A stretch of 64,000 nt of DNA from Aselliscus stoliczkanus (GCA_033961575.1 CM066727.1:156349434-156413433); one strand, 5' to 3'. Shown: positions 22,795 through 35,050, counted from the first letter of the stretch. The notes: generated from the sequence alone by a model not told the origin. Program-made: numbers and translations.

Positions 22795-25700
22795 ATGGCA
22801 ATAAATATACACCTATCAGTAATTACCTTAAATGTGAATGGGCTAAATGCTCCAATCAAAAGACACAGAGTGGCTGAGTGGATAAGAAAACAGGACCCAT
22901 GCATATGCTGTCTACAAGAGACTCAGATCAAAAGACACACATAGACTGAAAGTAAATGGATGGAATAAGATATTTCATGCAAATGGAAATGAGAAAAAAG
23001 CTGGAGTAGCAATACTTATTTCGGACAAAATAGACTTTAAAATGAAGACTACAATAAAAGACAAAGAAGGGCATTACATAATAATAAAAGGATCAATTCA
23101 ACAAGAGGACATAACCCTAGTAAACATCTATGCACCCAATATAGGAGCTCCTAAATATATAAAACAGATTCTGACAGACATAAAGGCAGACATCAACAGT
23201 AACACTATCATAGTAGGGGACTTCAACACCCCGTTGTCACCAATGGACAGATCCTCCAGACAGAAAATCAACGCGGACATAGTCGCCTTCAATGACACTT
23301 TAGACCAGCTGGATTTAATTGATATTTTTAGAGCATTTCACCCCAATGCTACAGAATATACATTCTTCTCAAGTGCCCATGGAACATTCTCCAAGATAGA
23401 CCACATGTTAGGCCACAAAACAAGTCTCAACAAATTTAAGAAGATTGAAATCATATCAAGTGTCTTCTCTGACCACAATGCTATGAAACTAGAAATCAAT
23501 TATAAGAGGAAATCTGGAAAGCTTACAAATACATGGAAGCTAAATAACATGCTTCTAAATAGTGAGTGGGTCAAAAATGAGATCAAGGAGGAAATCAAAA
23601 GATACCTCGAGAAAAATGAAAATGAAAACACCACGATCCAAAATCTCTGGGATGCAGCGAAAGCAGTCCTAAGAGGGAAGTTCATAGCAGTGCAGGCCTA
23701 CCTAAAGAAGGAAGAAAAATCTCAAATCAACAGACTCTCTTTACACCTAAGGGAACTCAAAAAAAAAAACACAGCAAAACAAGCCTAAAGGGAGCATGAG
23801 GAAGGAAATAATAAAGACCAGAGCAGAAATAAATGAAATAGAAAACAAACAAAAAATACAAAAGATCAATGAAACCAAGAATTGGTTTTTTGAAAAGATA
23901 AACAAAATCAACAAACCCTTAGCACGACTAACCAAGAAAAAGAGAGAGAGGACCCAAATTAATAAAATCAGAAATGAAAGAGGAGAAGTGACAACAGATA
24001 CCGCAGAAATACAGAAAATTTTAAGAAAATACTATGAGCAACTATATGCTAACAAATTCGACAATCTGGAAGAAATGGATAAATTTCTAGAAGCATACAA
24101 TCTACCAAGTCTGAACCAAAAAGAAACAAAAACTCTGAACAGACTGATTACTACCAAAGAAATTGAATCAGTAATCAACAATCTTCAAACAAACAAAAGC
24201 CCTGGACCAGATGGCTACACAGGTGAATTTTACAAAACATTCAAAAAAGAATTAGTACCTATTCTCCTCAAACTATTCCAAAAAATATACAAGGAGGGAA
24301 GGCTCCCAAACTCTTTCTATGAAGCCACTATCACCCTGATTCCTAAGTCAGACAAAGATATTACAAAAAAGGAAAACTACAGGCCAATATCACTAATGAA
24401 CATAGATGCAAAAGTTCTCAACAAAATACTAGCAAACCGAATTCAGCATCTCATTGAAAAGATCATACACCACGATCAAGTGGGATTCATTCCTGGTATG
24501 CAAGGCTGGTTCAATATCCACAAATCAATTAACATAATACATCACATTAACAAAATGAAAAATAAAAATCATATGATCATATCAATAGATGCAGAAAAGG
24601 CATTTGACAAAATCCAGCAGCCATTTATGATAAAGACTCAACAAAGTGGGAATAGTGGGATCATACCTCAGCATAATAAAGGCCATATATGATAAGCCCA
24701 CAGCAAACATCGTTCTCAATGGGGAAAGGCTGAAAGCTTTCCCTTTAAGATCAGGAACAAGACAAGGCTGCCCGCTTTCACCACTTCTATTTAACATAGT
24801 TCTGGAAGTTCTAGCCACAGCAGTCAGAGAAGAAAATGAAATAAAAGGCATCCAAATTGGAAAAGAGGAAGTAAAATTGTCATTATATGCAGACGACATG
24901 ATACTATATATAGAGAATCCCAAAGACTCCACCAAAAAACTGCTAGAACTGATACATGAATTTGGTAAGGTAGCAGGATACAAAATTAATATTCAGAAAT
25001 CAGTGGCATTTCTATACACCAATAATAAACTATCAGAAGAAGAAATCAGGAAATCAATCCCTTTTACAATTGCTTCAAAAACAATAAAATATCTAGGAAT
25101 CAATTTAACTAAAGAAGTAAAAGACCTGTACTCACAAAATTATGAGACACTGAAGAGAGAAATCAAAGAAGATACAAATAAATGGAAATACATACCATGC
25201 TCATGGATAGGAAGAATTAATATAGTTAAAATGTCAATACTTCCTAAAGCAATATATAGATTCAATGCAATTCCAATCAAACTACCAAGGACATTTTTCT
25301 GTGAAATAGAACATAGAATCCTAAAATTTATATGGAGTCACAAAAGACCCCGAATAACTACAGCAATGTTAAGAAATAAGAACAAAGTGGGAGGCATCAC
25401 ACTACCTGACATCAAAACATACTACAAGGCTACAGTAATCAAAACAGTATGGTACTGGCATAAAAACAGACACATAGACCAATGGAATAGAATAGAGAGC
25501 CCAGGAGTAAACCCATCTATATACGGTCATTTAATCTGTGACAATGGAAGCAAGAATTTACACTGGAGTAAAGATAGTCTATTTAATAAATGGTGCTGGG
25601 AAAATTGGACTGACACGTGCAAAAAAATGAAAATAGACCATCTACTTATACCATATACGAGAACAAACTCAAAATGGATTAAAGACTTAAATGTAAGACC

Positions 25701-26616
25701 TGAAACTATAAAACTCCTAGAAGAAAATATAGGGAGTAAGTTTGCAGACATTACGCGGAGTAATATTTTTACCGATATATCCCCTCGGGCAAGGGAAATG
25801 AAAGAAAAAATGAACATATGGGATTACATCAAACTTAAAAGTTTTTTCACAGCAAAGGAAATCATCAATAAAACAAAAAGGCAGCCTACTGAATGGGAGA
25901 AGATATTTGCCAATGATATGTCTGATAAGGGGTTGATATCCAAAATTTATAAAACACTCATGCAATTCAACACCAAAAAAACAAACAACCCAATTAAAAA
26001 ATGGGCAGAGGATATGAGGAGGCATTTCTCTAAAGAGGACATACAGATGCCTAACAGGCATATGAAAAAATGTTCAACCTCACTAATCATCAGAGAAATG
26101 CAAATAAAAAACACAATGAGATACCACCTCACGCCAGTCAGAATGTCTATCATCAACAAATCAACAAACAACAAGTGTTGGCGAGGGTGTGGAGAAAAGG
26201 GAACCCTGGTGCACTGTTGGTGGGACTGCAAATTGGTGCAGCCATTATGGAAATCAGTATGAAGGTATCTCAAAACACTGGAAATGGAACTGCCGTATGA
26301 CCCAGCAATTCCACTCTTGGGAATCTACCCAGAGGAATCCAAGACGCTAATTCGAAAAAATATATGCACCCCTATGTTTATTGCAGCGCTATTTACAATA
26401 GCCAAGACTTGGAAACAACTGAAATGCCCATCGGTCGATGACTGGCTTAAGAAACTGTGGTACATTTATACAATGAAGTATTACTCCGCTATAAAGAAGA
26501 ATGAAATTGTACCATTTGCAACAATATGGATGGACCTAGAGACTATTACGTTGAGTGAAATAAGTCAGTCAGAGAAAGACAAATACCACATGATCTCACT
26601 TATATGTGGAATTTGA
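22795..26616 (+). pseudogene. L1 ORF2 (endonuclease / reverse transcriptase), broken
   Basis: About 1270 codons long, the usual L1 ORF2 length, starting at the ATG at 22795 ('MAINIHLSVITLNVNGLN'). The endonuclease part shows the expected residues: Asn in NVNGLN, Glu in LQET, NIYAPN, Asp/Asn in VGDFN and Asp/His in SDHNA. The reverse transcriptase has [22 protein letters not shown] and the catalytic YADD at 24886-24897. The C-terminal zinc-binding motif reads [18 protein letters not shown] near 26176. Breaks: a frameshift near 22940, another at the A-run 23760-23770, one near 24630-24650, and a TGA at 26260-26262 where the family has Trp. The last 118 codons continue in frame to 26616. The protein nicks target DNA and copies L1 RNA; this copy cannot make it whole. 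Confidence 0.93.
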
Positions 26617-27141
26617 AAAACTGAATGAATGAGCATAGGAAACAGAAATAGTTTCATAGATGTGGAGGAAGAGCAGGGTTGCCAGTTGGGAGAGGGGTGG
26701 GGATGAGGGAGAAGGGGAAAGGATTAGACAGCATAAATAGGTAACTGCAGTGTTGTCACAGGGATATGAAGGACAGTTCGGGGAATATAATGTTTTAAAA
26801 TTTTGTGGGGTGTCGGATGGTCACATGTTTTGTTGGGGAGACCACTTCATGGATGGAGTAGAGGCTTGATCACGGCACTGCATACCTGAAATTGATGTTG
26901 TATAATATTGTATGCCAACTGTAATTGAATATATAGACAGTCACGGGATGTGGATTGTATGGTGGAAGGGAGTCAAAGGAATTGTAATAGATAGTATGAT
27001 ATGGGGGGGAGGAGTGGGAGGGGAGAATTGGGGGAGGGGGGTTGTCACTTTGAGGGGTAAAAAGTATAACTATTGCACTTTGTTGTACACCTGAAGCTAA
27101 TTAAAAGTATATATAAATTTAAAAAAATTTAAAAATAAAAA
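26617..27141 (+). repeat. L1 3' UTR with G-rich tract and A-rich tail
   Basis: Follows the ORF2 stop. Contains the guanine-rich segment GGGGGGGAGGAGTGGGAGGGGAGAATTGGGGGAGGGGGG (about 27003-27040), a polypurine tract able to form G-quadruplex as in other L1 3' UTRs, then the tail. The same UTR is present in reverse at 44831-45761. Confidence 0.85.
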
Positions 27142-27155
27142 AGAACACATCGAGG

Positions 27156-27958
27156 CCAATCACCTTCTGTTTGGGGCCCATGGACTCTGATGGTTTTCCA
27201 AGAGTGGAATGTGGGAAGGGCTAGCTAGTCTCAGAGAAAGTGTTCCAGGTGGTGCATGAGTTGGTGCAGCGGGGTCTCAGCTGTGTCAGCAGGGTGGAGC
27301 AGTGGATCACACTAGGCCAATCAGATTTAGATTTGGCCTATCGGGGCAGGCTCAACATAGGAAAGATGGTGCCTGCCTTCCAGCTGCACAGGAGGAGGAC
27401 TCCTCACTGGAAAACTGCTGACTGTCTTTCAGTCCTCCCCCTGAAGACACACACCTCAGTCTCCCCCCCCCATATGTCTCCAAGACCCCCCGAGTCACTG
27501 TCCCTCCATGGGAGCCCAAGGTGAGTGCTTTGAAGTTTGTGTGTCGGACATTTAAGAGGATGTCTGGGTTTTCCACAGCATTCTCTCCCACCCAAACGGT
27601 CAGAATCCCCACTGTTTTTCACAGTCAGATGTTGTGGTGGTTCATCTTCCCGGCACCAGTACTTCAGGCTGGGGAGACTGGTGTGAGGACCTGGGGTCCC
27701 TCGCTGCTACAATGGCTGAGATATTCCTCCTGACTCTCAACTGCCACAGAGGGGCTGGGGCCCCATTCTGCATCTCCACCCCTCCTACCAGCCTCTATGT
27801 GGCTTCTTTATATTTTTGGTTTTAGGACTGCTGTTTGGCTAGACTTTAGATAGTTCTCCAGGTTGATTGTCTTATAATTTAGTTATAATTTTAATGTGTT
27901 CATGGAAGGATGCAGGCACAGTGTTCATTTACTCTACCATCTTGGATTTCTTATACAC
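27156..27958 (-). mobile_element. Older antisense LINE-1, right arm (5' UTR and 5' end)
   Basis: Continues the 5' UTR of the antisense L1 interrupted at 20489. On the minus strand the element begins at about 27958 with GAAATCCAAGATGGTAGAG (27933-27951), the YY1-type AAGATGG start typical of L1 5' ends. The right target duplication ATATCTCCAAATTTCT (27959-27974) matches 16967-16982 base for base. The arm is GC-rich and makes chance frames on both strands. It shows that the older copy was full length at its 5' end before the internal ORF2 deletion. Confidence 0.88.
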
Positions 27959-28214
27959 ATATCTCCAAATTTCTAAATGTTGTTCACTCATTGAACATTC
28001 CCTAGGGCAGAACATTACTCAGGTGAATAAGTTAAGCTTGGAGTCGTGTTCCTGAGGGAAGCATTGTTTAGCTGGAGGAGCAAATATTTTGGACATTTCT
28101 GGGGACTGAGTGAGGATAGAGAGAATTTCTGGAATAAGGTAGAAAAGACTCTGAATGGTATTAGTATTCATGGATGGCATAATGAATCTGTGTATTGGTG
28201 TTTCCTGTGTAGTC

Positions 28215-28350
28215 ATTCATTTAATAAATTGTTGGAAAATATAGTTTCACAAGGACAAGGAGTTTTGGCTCTTATTTACTGATGTATCTCTGGCCCTCAG
28301 AACAATGCCTGCCAAATGATAGGTATTATGTACCTATTTGTAGAATGAAT
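28215..28350 (+). repeat. L2 3' end fragment
   Basis: GGACAAGGAGTTTTGGCTCTTATTTACTGATGTATCTCTGGCCCTCAGAACAATGCCTGCC...GAATGAATAAATGAATGG follows the L2 3' end order. Confidence 0.5.
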
Positions 28351-29033
28351 AAATGAATGGGGATGACACAGATAATATCAATATCCAAAATCATCAAGTC
28401 AGCCATGAATAATATTCTGGATGATGTCATGCACTTCCTGTCAGTGGAATAGCTCCCCTCAGTCACTTCACATCCCTGCTTTCCAATGTTTTGGGGGGAA
28501 GGCCTGAAGGAACAAAGGGGGAAAGAAGCTACTGAGGGTGAGGGTAGCTGGAGAAGGGACTAGAACAAGCAGCCCCAGGCCGAGGATGCCCAATCATAAC
28601 TTTCCCTCTGATTTTTTTTTTTTCATACTCTTGCTCTAACCTCAAGGTAATATCAAAAAAACAGAGTCCTAAATTTGTGTGGATGTGGATGGTGGCTGAG
28701 AGCACAGATCTGCTCCTAAGGTTCAAGTGCAATTTAGAAAATATACACACATCTCTCTTTTCTCCAGCTCAAATGGCTTGCTCTAGATCACATTAAAAAG
28801 TTTTTATTAATTTTTGATTTTTGCTCCTTTGATTATGCAAAGCATTGTTGGATATTAAGAAACAGACCATCTTCCATTTCAGGAATTTATCATACAGAAA
28901 TAGTTGTTCAACTGTGTCAAGGATATGTGTACAAGATGTTCATTTACTTGTAACAGTGAAAGTTTAGAAATCTAATTATCTAACAATAAGAAAATGGTTC
29001 AATAAATTATGATCCATCTGTGGAGGCAGGACA
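28351..29033. other. Intergenic sequence, no gene seen
   Basis: No coding family or clear repeat. T-run at 28612-28623 only. Confidence 0.35.
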
Positions 29034-29670
29034 TGGAATAGTGGTTAAAAGCATGGGCTCTGGGGGCCAGCCGAGTGGCGCATTGGTTAAGAGCTGGTTT
29101 TGGGATGCCAGCGGCCCCGGTGGGGATCCCACATATGAGGGCCAGTGACACTGCCCTCTACAGCTAACAACAGCTCCACCTGGAGCTGGGCTGTGCGAGC
29201 CCCAGCAATGGTGTAGGCTGCGGCCCCTGCTGCAGTGGGCTGCCATAGGCTACAGTGAGCGGCTGGCAGCCAGCGTGAGCTGCCAATAGCCACGGTGAGC
29301 GACCATCCAGAGGCCAGTGACCGATCTGCCTCATCCAGGAGGAGCGCAATGACGATACCAACATGGGCGAGTGAAGCAACGTCCTTCACAAATAGACTGA
29401 AGAACAAAAAGACAGCAACTTGTCTGTTCCCCTTCCCCGATTCCCCAACGCTGTTCCCCTCCCCCAATTTCCCAATAAAATCTTTAAAAAAGAAAAAAAA
29501 AAAGCATGGGCTCTGGAACTAGAATGTCTGGCTTTAAATCCTGGGTCTGCTATTTACTGGTTGTGTGACTAAATCTCAATTTCCATATCTATAAAATGGA
29601 GATATACTAGTCCCTACCTAATACAGTATTGTGTGATTATGAATTAATTATTTCATCTGCTTGATCTCAT
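29034..29670 (+). repeat. MIR element split by a SINE
   Basis: The MIR start (AATAGTGGTTAAAAGCATGGGCTCTGG, 29037-29063) and the remainder (GGAACTAGAATGTCTGGCTTTAAATCCTGGGTCTGCTATTTACTGG..., 29515-29670) are separated by the long SINE at 29064-29499. The junction word is duplicated. Confidence 0.8.
29064..29499 (+). repeat. Full-length long T+ SINE, sense, inserted in a MIR
   Basis: GGGGCCAGCCGAGTGGCGCATTGG head, long body as in the copy at 10478, tail CCAATAAAATCTTTAAAAAAG. Flanked by an exact 17-bp duplication AAAAGCATGGGCTCTGG (29047-29063 and 29500-29516). The head has GGTGGGGATCCC where other copies have the B-box GGTTCGGATCCC, so this copy probably has a weakened internal promoter. Confidence 0.93.
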
Positions 29671-29754
29671 TGTTTTCACCAGTAAAATAAAAGTAATAAT
29701 GTCTTCCTTGCTGGAAAAATAAATGACTATTTAAGTTGCCTAGTTTAATGTCTG

Positions 29755-29960
29755 ACATAAGTTATAATAATAGCTCATATTTGTTGCACCCTTGTAATGT
29801 CTCAGGCATTGTTCACTTTATGTACATTGATGGATTTAATCTTTACAAGAGATATATACATAGGTACTATTTTACTCTTACAGGTGAAAAATCTGAGGTA
29901 AAAACATTAAATAATTTGCCCAAGGTCACAGACTTTAATAAGAGTTAGATACTCTGTATG
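29755..29960 (-). repeat. MIR fragment, antisense
   Basis: ATAATAGCTCATATTTGTTGCACCCTTG... CAGGTGAAAAATCTGAGGTAAAAACATTAAATAATTTGCCCAAGGTCACAGAC is the reverse order of MIR. Confidence 0.55.
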
Positions 29961-30181
29961 TGATAGCTGCTATTTAAGAAATAAGACACACTATTATCTG
30001 TTGGGATGCTTTCAGTTGCATGTAATATAAATCCAATCAAAAGTGACAAAACAGTGAATACACTGGGGTTTTTTTTTTTTGTTCATTTATATTTTCTTTT
30101 GATTCCCTTGCCCGAGTAGATATAGCCAAAAACGTTGTTAAATCACATAAGGACTACAGAGATGAATGATCCAGGGTTGGT

Positions 30182-30727
30182 CACTGTATTTTTGCCGTTG
30201 TATAATGTGCACTTTTTTGCCCAAATTTGTGAGAGAAAAATAAGGATGCGCATTTTACATGGGTAGTACTAATTCTGTATCTATATAAATAGTTTTAATT
30301 CTTTTATGTATGCTTATGAGTTAAAAGTGTAACTCTAGAAATCAATAACGATATCTGTATGCAAAATAAAACCCTGGAATATGATAATTGGTTTTGTTGA
30401 GCTTACAACAAACTTGCAACGACAAAGAGTGGTTGGCCTTCTATAATGCGTAAATATTGTAAATTTGTTACTGGTACATAAAATTTCTTGTACCTAGTGT
30501 CTGTTCTTGTGTTTTGCAGTTATTTATTACATAAAAATTCTTGTACCATAATATGTTAAAAAATAAATGCTAAAACCCTTTATAATACAAAAGACAGGTA
30601 CCTAAATGTAAACAGATACAAATTTGAGTTAAAATGAAATATTTTTTCCCTGAAAGTTTGGGCCAAGAATGTGAGTGTGCATTACACTCATATACACAGG
30701 AGTGCATTATACATAGCAAAATACAGT
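30182..30727. mobile_element. Non-autonomous DNA transposon with inverted repeats
   Basis: The left end CACTGTATTTTTGCCGTTGTATAATGTGCAC (30182-30212) and the reverse of the right end (TACTGTATTTTGCTATGTATAATGCACTC, 30700-30728) are imperfect terminal inverted repeats of about 28 bases. Internal words recur near both ends (GATGCGCATTTTACATGG near 30244; GTGTGCATTACACTC near 30674). There is no transposase frame; the inside is AT-rich. The superfamily is not assigned, because I cannot define a clear target duplication. Old, judging by mismatches between the ends. Confidence 0.6.
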
Positions 30728-30739
30728 AATTCAACAGCT

Positions 30740-31584
30740 TGATAACCTCATCAGAAGTCCAAATGTTTTCTAAATCTTTCTGCTCTGACATCCTTACTTG
30801 ATTTGCCTTCTTAGTTTGAATGCCCATGTGCTTCCAAGATGGCTGATATGGTTCTAGACATCAAATACCAAAAATTTCATTCAGGGGAGCAGGAAGTGTC
30901 CCTGTTTGTATTCCTTTTCAGAGTAAGGATGATATTCCAGGAGCCTCCCAGGAGATTAGCTTCACTTATTTTTTACTGGATTTTTATCATTCTCTTATAT
31001 TTAAAGTGACCCTTAGCAAGGGAAATAGGATTACCATGATTGGTTAAAGGTAAATAAGATTAAGCCCCTGGGACTGGGAAGGGACCCAGCTATGCCTGTA
31101 GCATTTGCTCATTAGGAAGAGGGGAAACAAAATTAGGAGTTTATTAGGGAGAATGAAAGGGGACAGAGTTGTTTACATTTTTAATTCCTCTCCCTTGAGT
31201 GTGGACTGGACCTACTGACTTGCTCTTAATAAACAGTGCAGGAAAAATCATGGGCTGTCACTTCCACAATTAGGGTATAAGAGATTCCAACTTCCATCTT
31301 GCCTGGCATTTTCTCTCTCTGGTTCTTCTTGGGTCCTTACTTTGATGAAGCAAAGTGTGAAGGTCCATGTGGCAAGGAACTGAGGGCCTCAGTCCAAACA
31401 GACACACATTCATGACACTAAATAAATATTCAATGTGTTGAATATCTTTCTTTTCCCTTACACATCCATTCTCCACCCTGCTCAGTGCTCCCACTGGATG
31501 ATCAGTATGGTCTCCATGATGCGCTCTGGCTTCCATTTGGGCTCTACCAAGAAGGGAACTAACTGGAGGTGAAAGGTAGAACAA
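30740..31584. other. Intergenic sequence, no gene seen
   Basis: No known coding frame. The minus-strand frame of 104 codons at 31270-31584 shows no family resemblance. Confidence 0.35.
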
Positions 31585-32020
31585 AGAATGAGTTCTGGGT
31601 ATTTATTTTCTTGGCAACTTCTCTGTGAATGTGACATTTTTGGAAATAGGGTCTTTGTAGATGCAATCAAGTTTAGATGGGATCATATTGGATCCCATAG
31701 GGTGGGCTCCTATCCAATGATTGCTGTCCTTATAAGAGGAGGGAAATTTGGACACAGACACACAGGAAGAAGACCATGTGATGATGGGGTAATGTGTCTA
31801 CAAGCCAAGGAACACCAAGGGTTTCCAGCAACCCCCACGAGGAGAGAGGCATAGAACATATTCTCTCTCAGAGCCTCCAGAAGGAGCCAACCCTGTCAAC
31901 AACCTTAATTTTAGACTTCTAGCCTCCAGAACTATGAGAAAATAAATTTCTGTTTTAAACTACCCAATTTGTGCAGTTTGTGGTAATTTGCTATGGCAGC
32001 CCTAGGAAACAAATACATCA
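31585..32020 (+). mobile_element. MLT1-like (ERVL-MaLR) LTR
   Basis: Strong likeness to MaLR LTRs in the plus direction: TTTTTGGAAATAGGGTCTTTGTAGATGCAATCAAGTTTAGATG, GTGGGCTCCTATCCAATGATTGCTGTCCTTATAAGAGGAGG, GAAATTTGGACACAGACACACAGGAAGAAG, CTACAAGCCAAGGAA, GACTTCTAGCCTCCAGAACTATGAGAAAATAAATTTCTG. These are a solitary LTR; no internal viral sequence is attached. The exact subfamily is from memory. Confidence 0.75.
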
Positions 32021-32024
32021 ATCA

Positions 32025-33400
32025 GTCATTTTTCTTTGGTGTTATGTTAGGAAGTCATAACTCTGTGCTGAATGGCTCCATTACCATTTTAATGTGTTTT
32101 TTTCCTGATTATGATAGTAATACAAGCTATTGAAACAAATAACAATTAGGAAATAGTATTCATTGTACTTCCATGGTTATCATTTTGGTATATTTATCCC
32201 TGCCGAAATGTGATTTTATGTAGCTTTTTCATAGGATGTATAGAATTCTTCATCTTGATTTTACATTAAAATTATAGGTAAATAGGTATTCATGGAGTAA
32301 ACAACTCATAAATATTGATGACTGCATAAAATGCCATTATCTACGTGTTCCATATTTTACTTAACAGTTCATCTATTGTTGAATAATTGGATCGTTTTCT
32401 TTTCTGTTTTTGTTATTGTTGTTAGAAACAATCTAATGCAGGATACAATGAGATGAATATCTTGTTTCCAGAAGGGGATTTAATCTGGCTATTCATGATT
32501 GGGATAAATTAGAGAAGTGCACATTCACAGAGATGTCCGAAAGTCAGAGACCAACCTCTCTTTACAAATCCAGAAGTGACTGCAAAGGAAAGGTTTAGGA
32601 TGGGAGTACAGAGGGCCTTTCAGGGACAGTCGTTAAGTTACACAGCCTAGCCAGAGAGCTGGCCCTGGAGCTGCCAAATCACTCAGTGGGAACAAGATCT
32701 GCAAGGACATATGCTGGACATGTGCCCTTTGTTCACTCTTTTACTAAATCCCAGCTGTTCCTGATCCTCTTTGGGCTGTCTTTTGGAGAGTTCCTATAGG
32801 CATCTTCCTAACTAACCTCCTGAGACTCATTTAGAGTAAAATCAAAACTCAGGCTGATCTTAACTGATCTGAACTAAAAAGCTGCCTGTAGGGATTTCCA
32901 CATTTGAAACCTCTGGGAATCTCTAAGTAGCAAATGCTAATGAGGCATTGAGCGTCTCAATTAGATTCTACCTTAGGCCTCCCCTTAGACCTATTCCCAC
33001 AGACACCAGAGAAGGAGTGAGGATAAGAGGCTGGCTGGGACCCAAGTACCTCCTCAGTGTGCTCAATACTATTACCAGGCTTCCCCAGGTAGAAAAGTTT
33101 GGAAACTTAAAGTCATTTCTATGGGATATGCTGGAAAATGCTGTGTTATAATTCATTGGGGGAGTAACAGGCTTTTACTTGAGATGATTAAATGTGGAAA
33201 AAGATCAGTCCATTATTTGTATCTCTCTTTGGTCAACACCAGCAAGAAGTATGGCAAACTCATGCCCTGGACTAAGAACCTTTGTAATGAGATTGGAAAA
33301 CTTTCAAGCAGGATGGACCTCTCCACAAAAGAGTGAGTCACAGCAAAGTTATCCAGGTACCCAATCTATGGAGACCCCTTCCCCTCAAACCTAGAACTGG
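32025..33400. other. Intergenic sequence, no gene seen
   Basis: AT-rich near 32100-32420, where wording resembles an old LINE 3' region. The remainder to 33400 has no recognisable feature. The plus frames at 32948-33394 show no family. Confidence 0.35.
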
Positions 33401-33419
33401 AAAATGTTCAGGTCATTCC

Positions 33420-34500
33420 CTCATTCTTTCATTCAAAACACATATTCAATCTACTATGTGCCTAGCAGAGTGTTCCATATTATGAAAGACAGATGAATGA
33501 AACATAATCTTTGCCTAAGACAGGTAAAAATCTGGCAGGAAAGAAGTTATTCAAAACAATCACTATAGGAGTTAAGGAAATGTTAAGTACCAATATTGAG
33601 GCATACACAGAAATCAGAGGATGTTCAGCCATGTGACACTATACTGAATTTCTGACTGAAGAGATGAGGAGAAGCCTTAGAGAGGATGGGGCATTTAACC
33701 TGGGTCTTAACATTTTCAAGTGTTCTCTTCTTTCTTTCTCCATGGCCACTGGATCAGACCTTCATTATATCTCATTTATTCATTCATTCACTCATTCAAT
33801 ATTAAAAAAAAAAAAAAACCCTACAAACTGCCAGAACCAAGAACAGATGAGGGGCTACAACAGTGAACAACACAGAAATGGCTCTTGCTTTCATGGTGCT
33901 TACCCTCTAGTTGAGGAAATAAGTAAACAGACAAGAGTTAAGATAGAATCAAACAAGCAGCTAGGTAGAGAATAGCAGGGGGACCAACTTTAGAGAGGAG
34001 GGTAAGAGAAAGCCTATCTGAGAAAATGATATATATCATTATAAGCTAAGACTTAAGGAATGAGAATGAGTTGGTCATAGCAAAAATTAGGGAAAGAGCA
34101 TTCTAGAGAGATGCAATAGCATATGCAAAGGCAATGAAATAGGAAAGAGCTTGGAAACTAATTTTCTGAAACAAGACGCATGTGGCTGGCATATAGTGAA
34201 TAAAGAAAAAAATCAGAATGAGATGAGATTGGAAAGATAGGCAAAGGAGGATAATACATGGCCTTGAATGCTGTTTTTAGGAGTTTAAATTTTATTCTAA
34301 GTGCAATAGAAAGTTATTTTTAACTGAATAAACAAAACAAACTGATTTACATTTTAAGATCAGTCTTGAAACATTAAGGAAAATTGATTGAAGGAGGGTA
34401 AGAGTAAAAGTGAGACCAATTAGGAGACTCTTGGAGCCCAGGCAAGAGATGATGATATCTTAGGTTAGGGTGGCAGAAAGAAAATGTATGAATTCTATAC
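33420..34500. repeat. Ancient interspersed repeat, family uncertain
   Basis: Words such as GTGAACAACACAGAAATGGCTCTTGCTTTCATGGTGCTTACCCTCTAG and GAGACTCTTGGAGCCCAGGCAAGAGATGATGATATCTTAGGTTAGGGTGGC are ones I know from widely shared old mammalian repeats. I cannot name the family with confidence. A short A-run sits at 33805-33818. Confidence 0.35.
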
Positions 34501-35050
34501 ATACTTTGACAAAAGATTTAGTAGGCTGTCCTGATGGATTAGATGTGGGGAGTGAGGAAAATGGAAGAATCAAAAATAACTCATAGGTTTCTGGAACGGG
34601 CAATTATATAGGTTGATTTAGTATACTAGTTTCACTCTCCTTGTAATAGGATAATAATCCCTATCTATTGTCATGTGACTATACAGTTCTGCCCATTGAA
34701 TCTGGACTTGACTGTGATTTTCTTTGACTAATAGAATGTAGGCAGAAATGATAGTGTATTAGTATCCTCAAGGTCATATCACAGTTGTGAAAGAACTGGA
34801 TTCCAATGGTAATGTCTTCATTTCAGGCAAAAAAAAAAAGTGGGTGGGAAGGGCAAGGGACAAAACCCAGTAAAGTTAGCCCCTACCCCTTTTAAAGGAA
34901 ATCCCATCCAGAAACTTCTGCTTATATCTATCTCACTGGCAGGGACCTAGACAAATGACCTTCTCTATATGCAAGGAAGCCTGAAAAAAAGGTTTTTTCA
35001 GCTGCTCACAATGCTGTCTGTATTCAATAAGACTAGGATTTTGTTAAAAT

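Larger units (their letters stand above)
20490..27141 (+). mobile_element. Full-length LINE-1 (6.65 kb), sense, inactive by few lesions
   Basis: A complete L1 in plus orientation. The 5' end (20490) has a YY1-like AAGATGGC at 20502-20509. The 5' UTR (to about 21860) has tandem monomers. ORF1 is 21866-22738, ORF2 is 22795-26616, and the 3' UTR has a G-rich polypurine tract at about 27003-27040. It ends in an A-rich tail (27118-27141) with AATTAAAAG/AAATAAAA words. Exact 14-bp target duplications flank it. The lesions are few (one stop in ORF1; three frameshifts and one stop in ORF2), so it is young relative to the old L1 pieces nearby but no longer able to retrotranspose. It landed inside the 5' UTR of an opposite-strand L1. 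The inference that this lineage kept L1 active until recently rests on this copy. Confidence 0.95.

Noticed and set aside
26912..27094. Short conserved frame in the L1 3' end, also present at 44885-45067 (minus)
   Set aside because: The shared frame reflects common L1 3' UTR ancestry; stop-free length of 60 codons is not evidence of a protein.
20490..27141. Retrotransposition-competent L1
   Set aside because: ORF1 has a stop at 22175-22177 and ORF2 has three frameshifts and a stop at 26260-26262.
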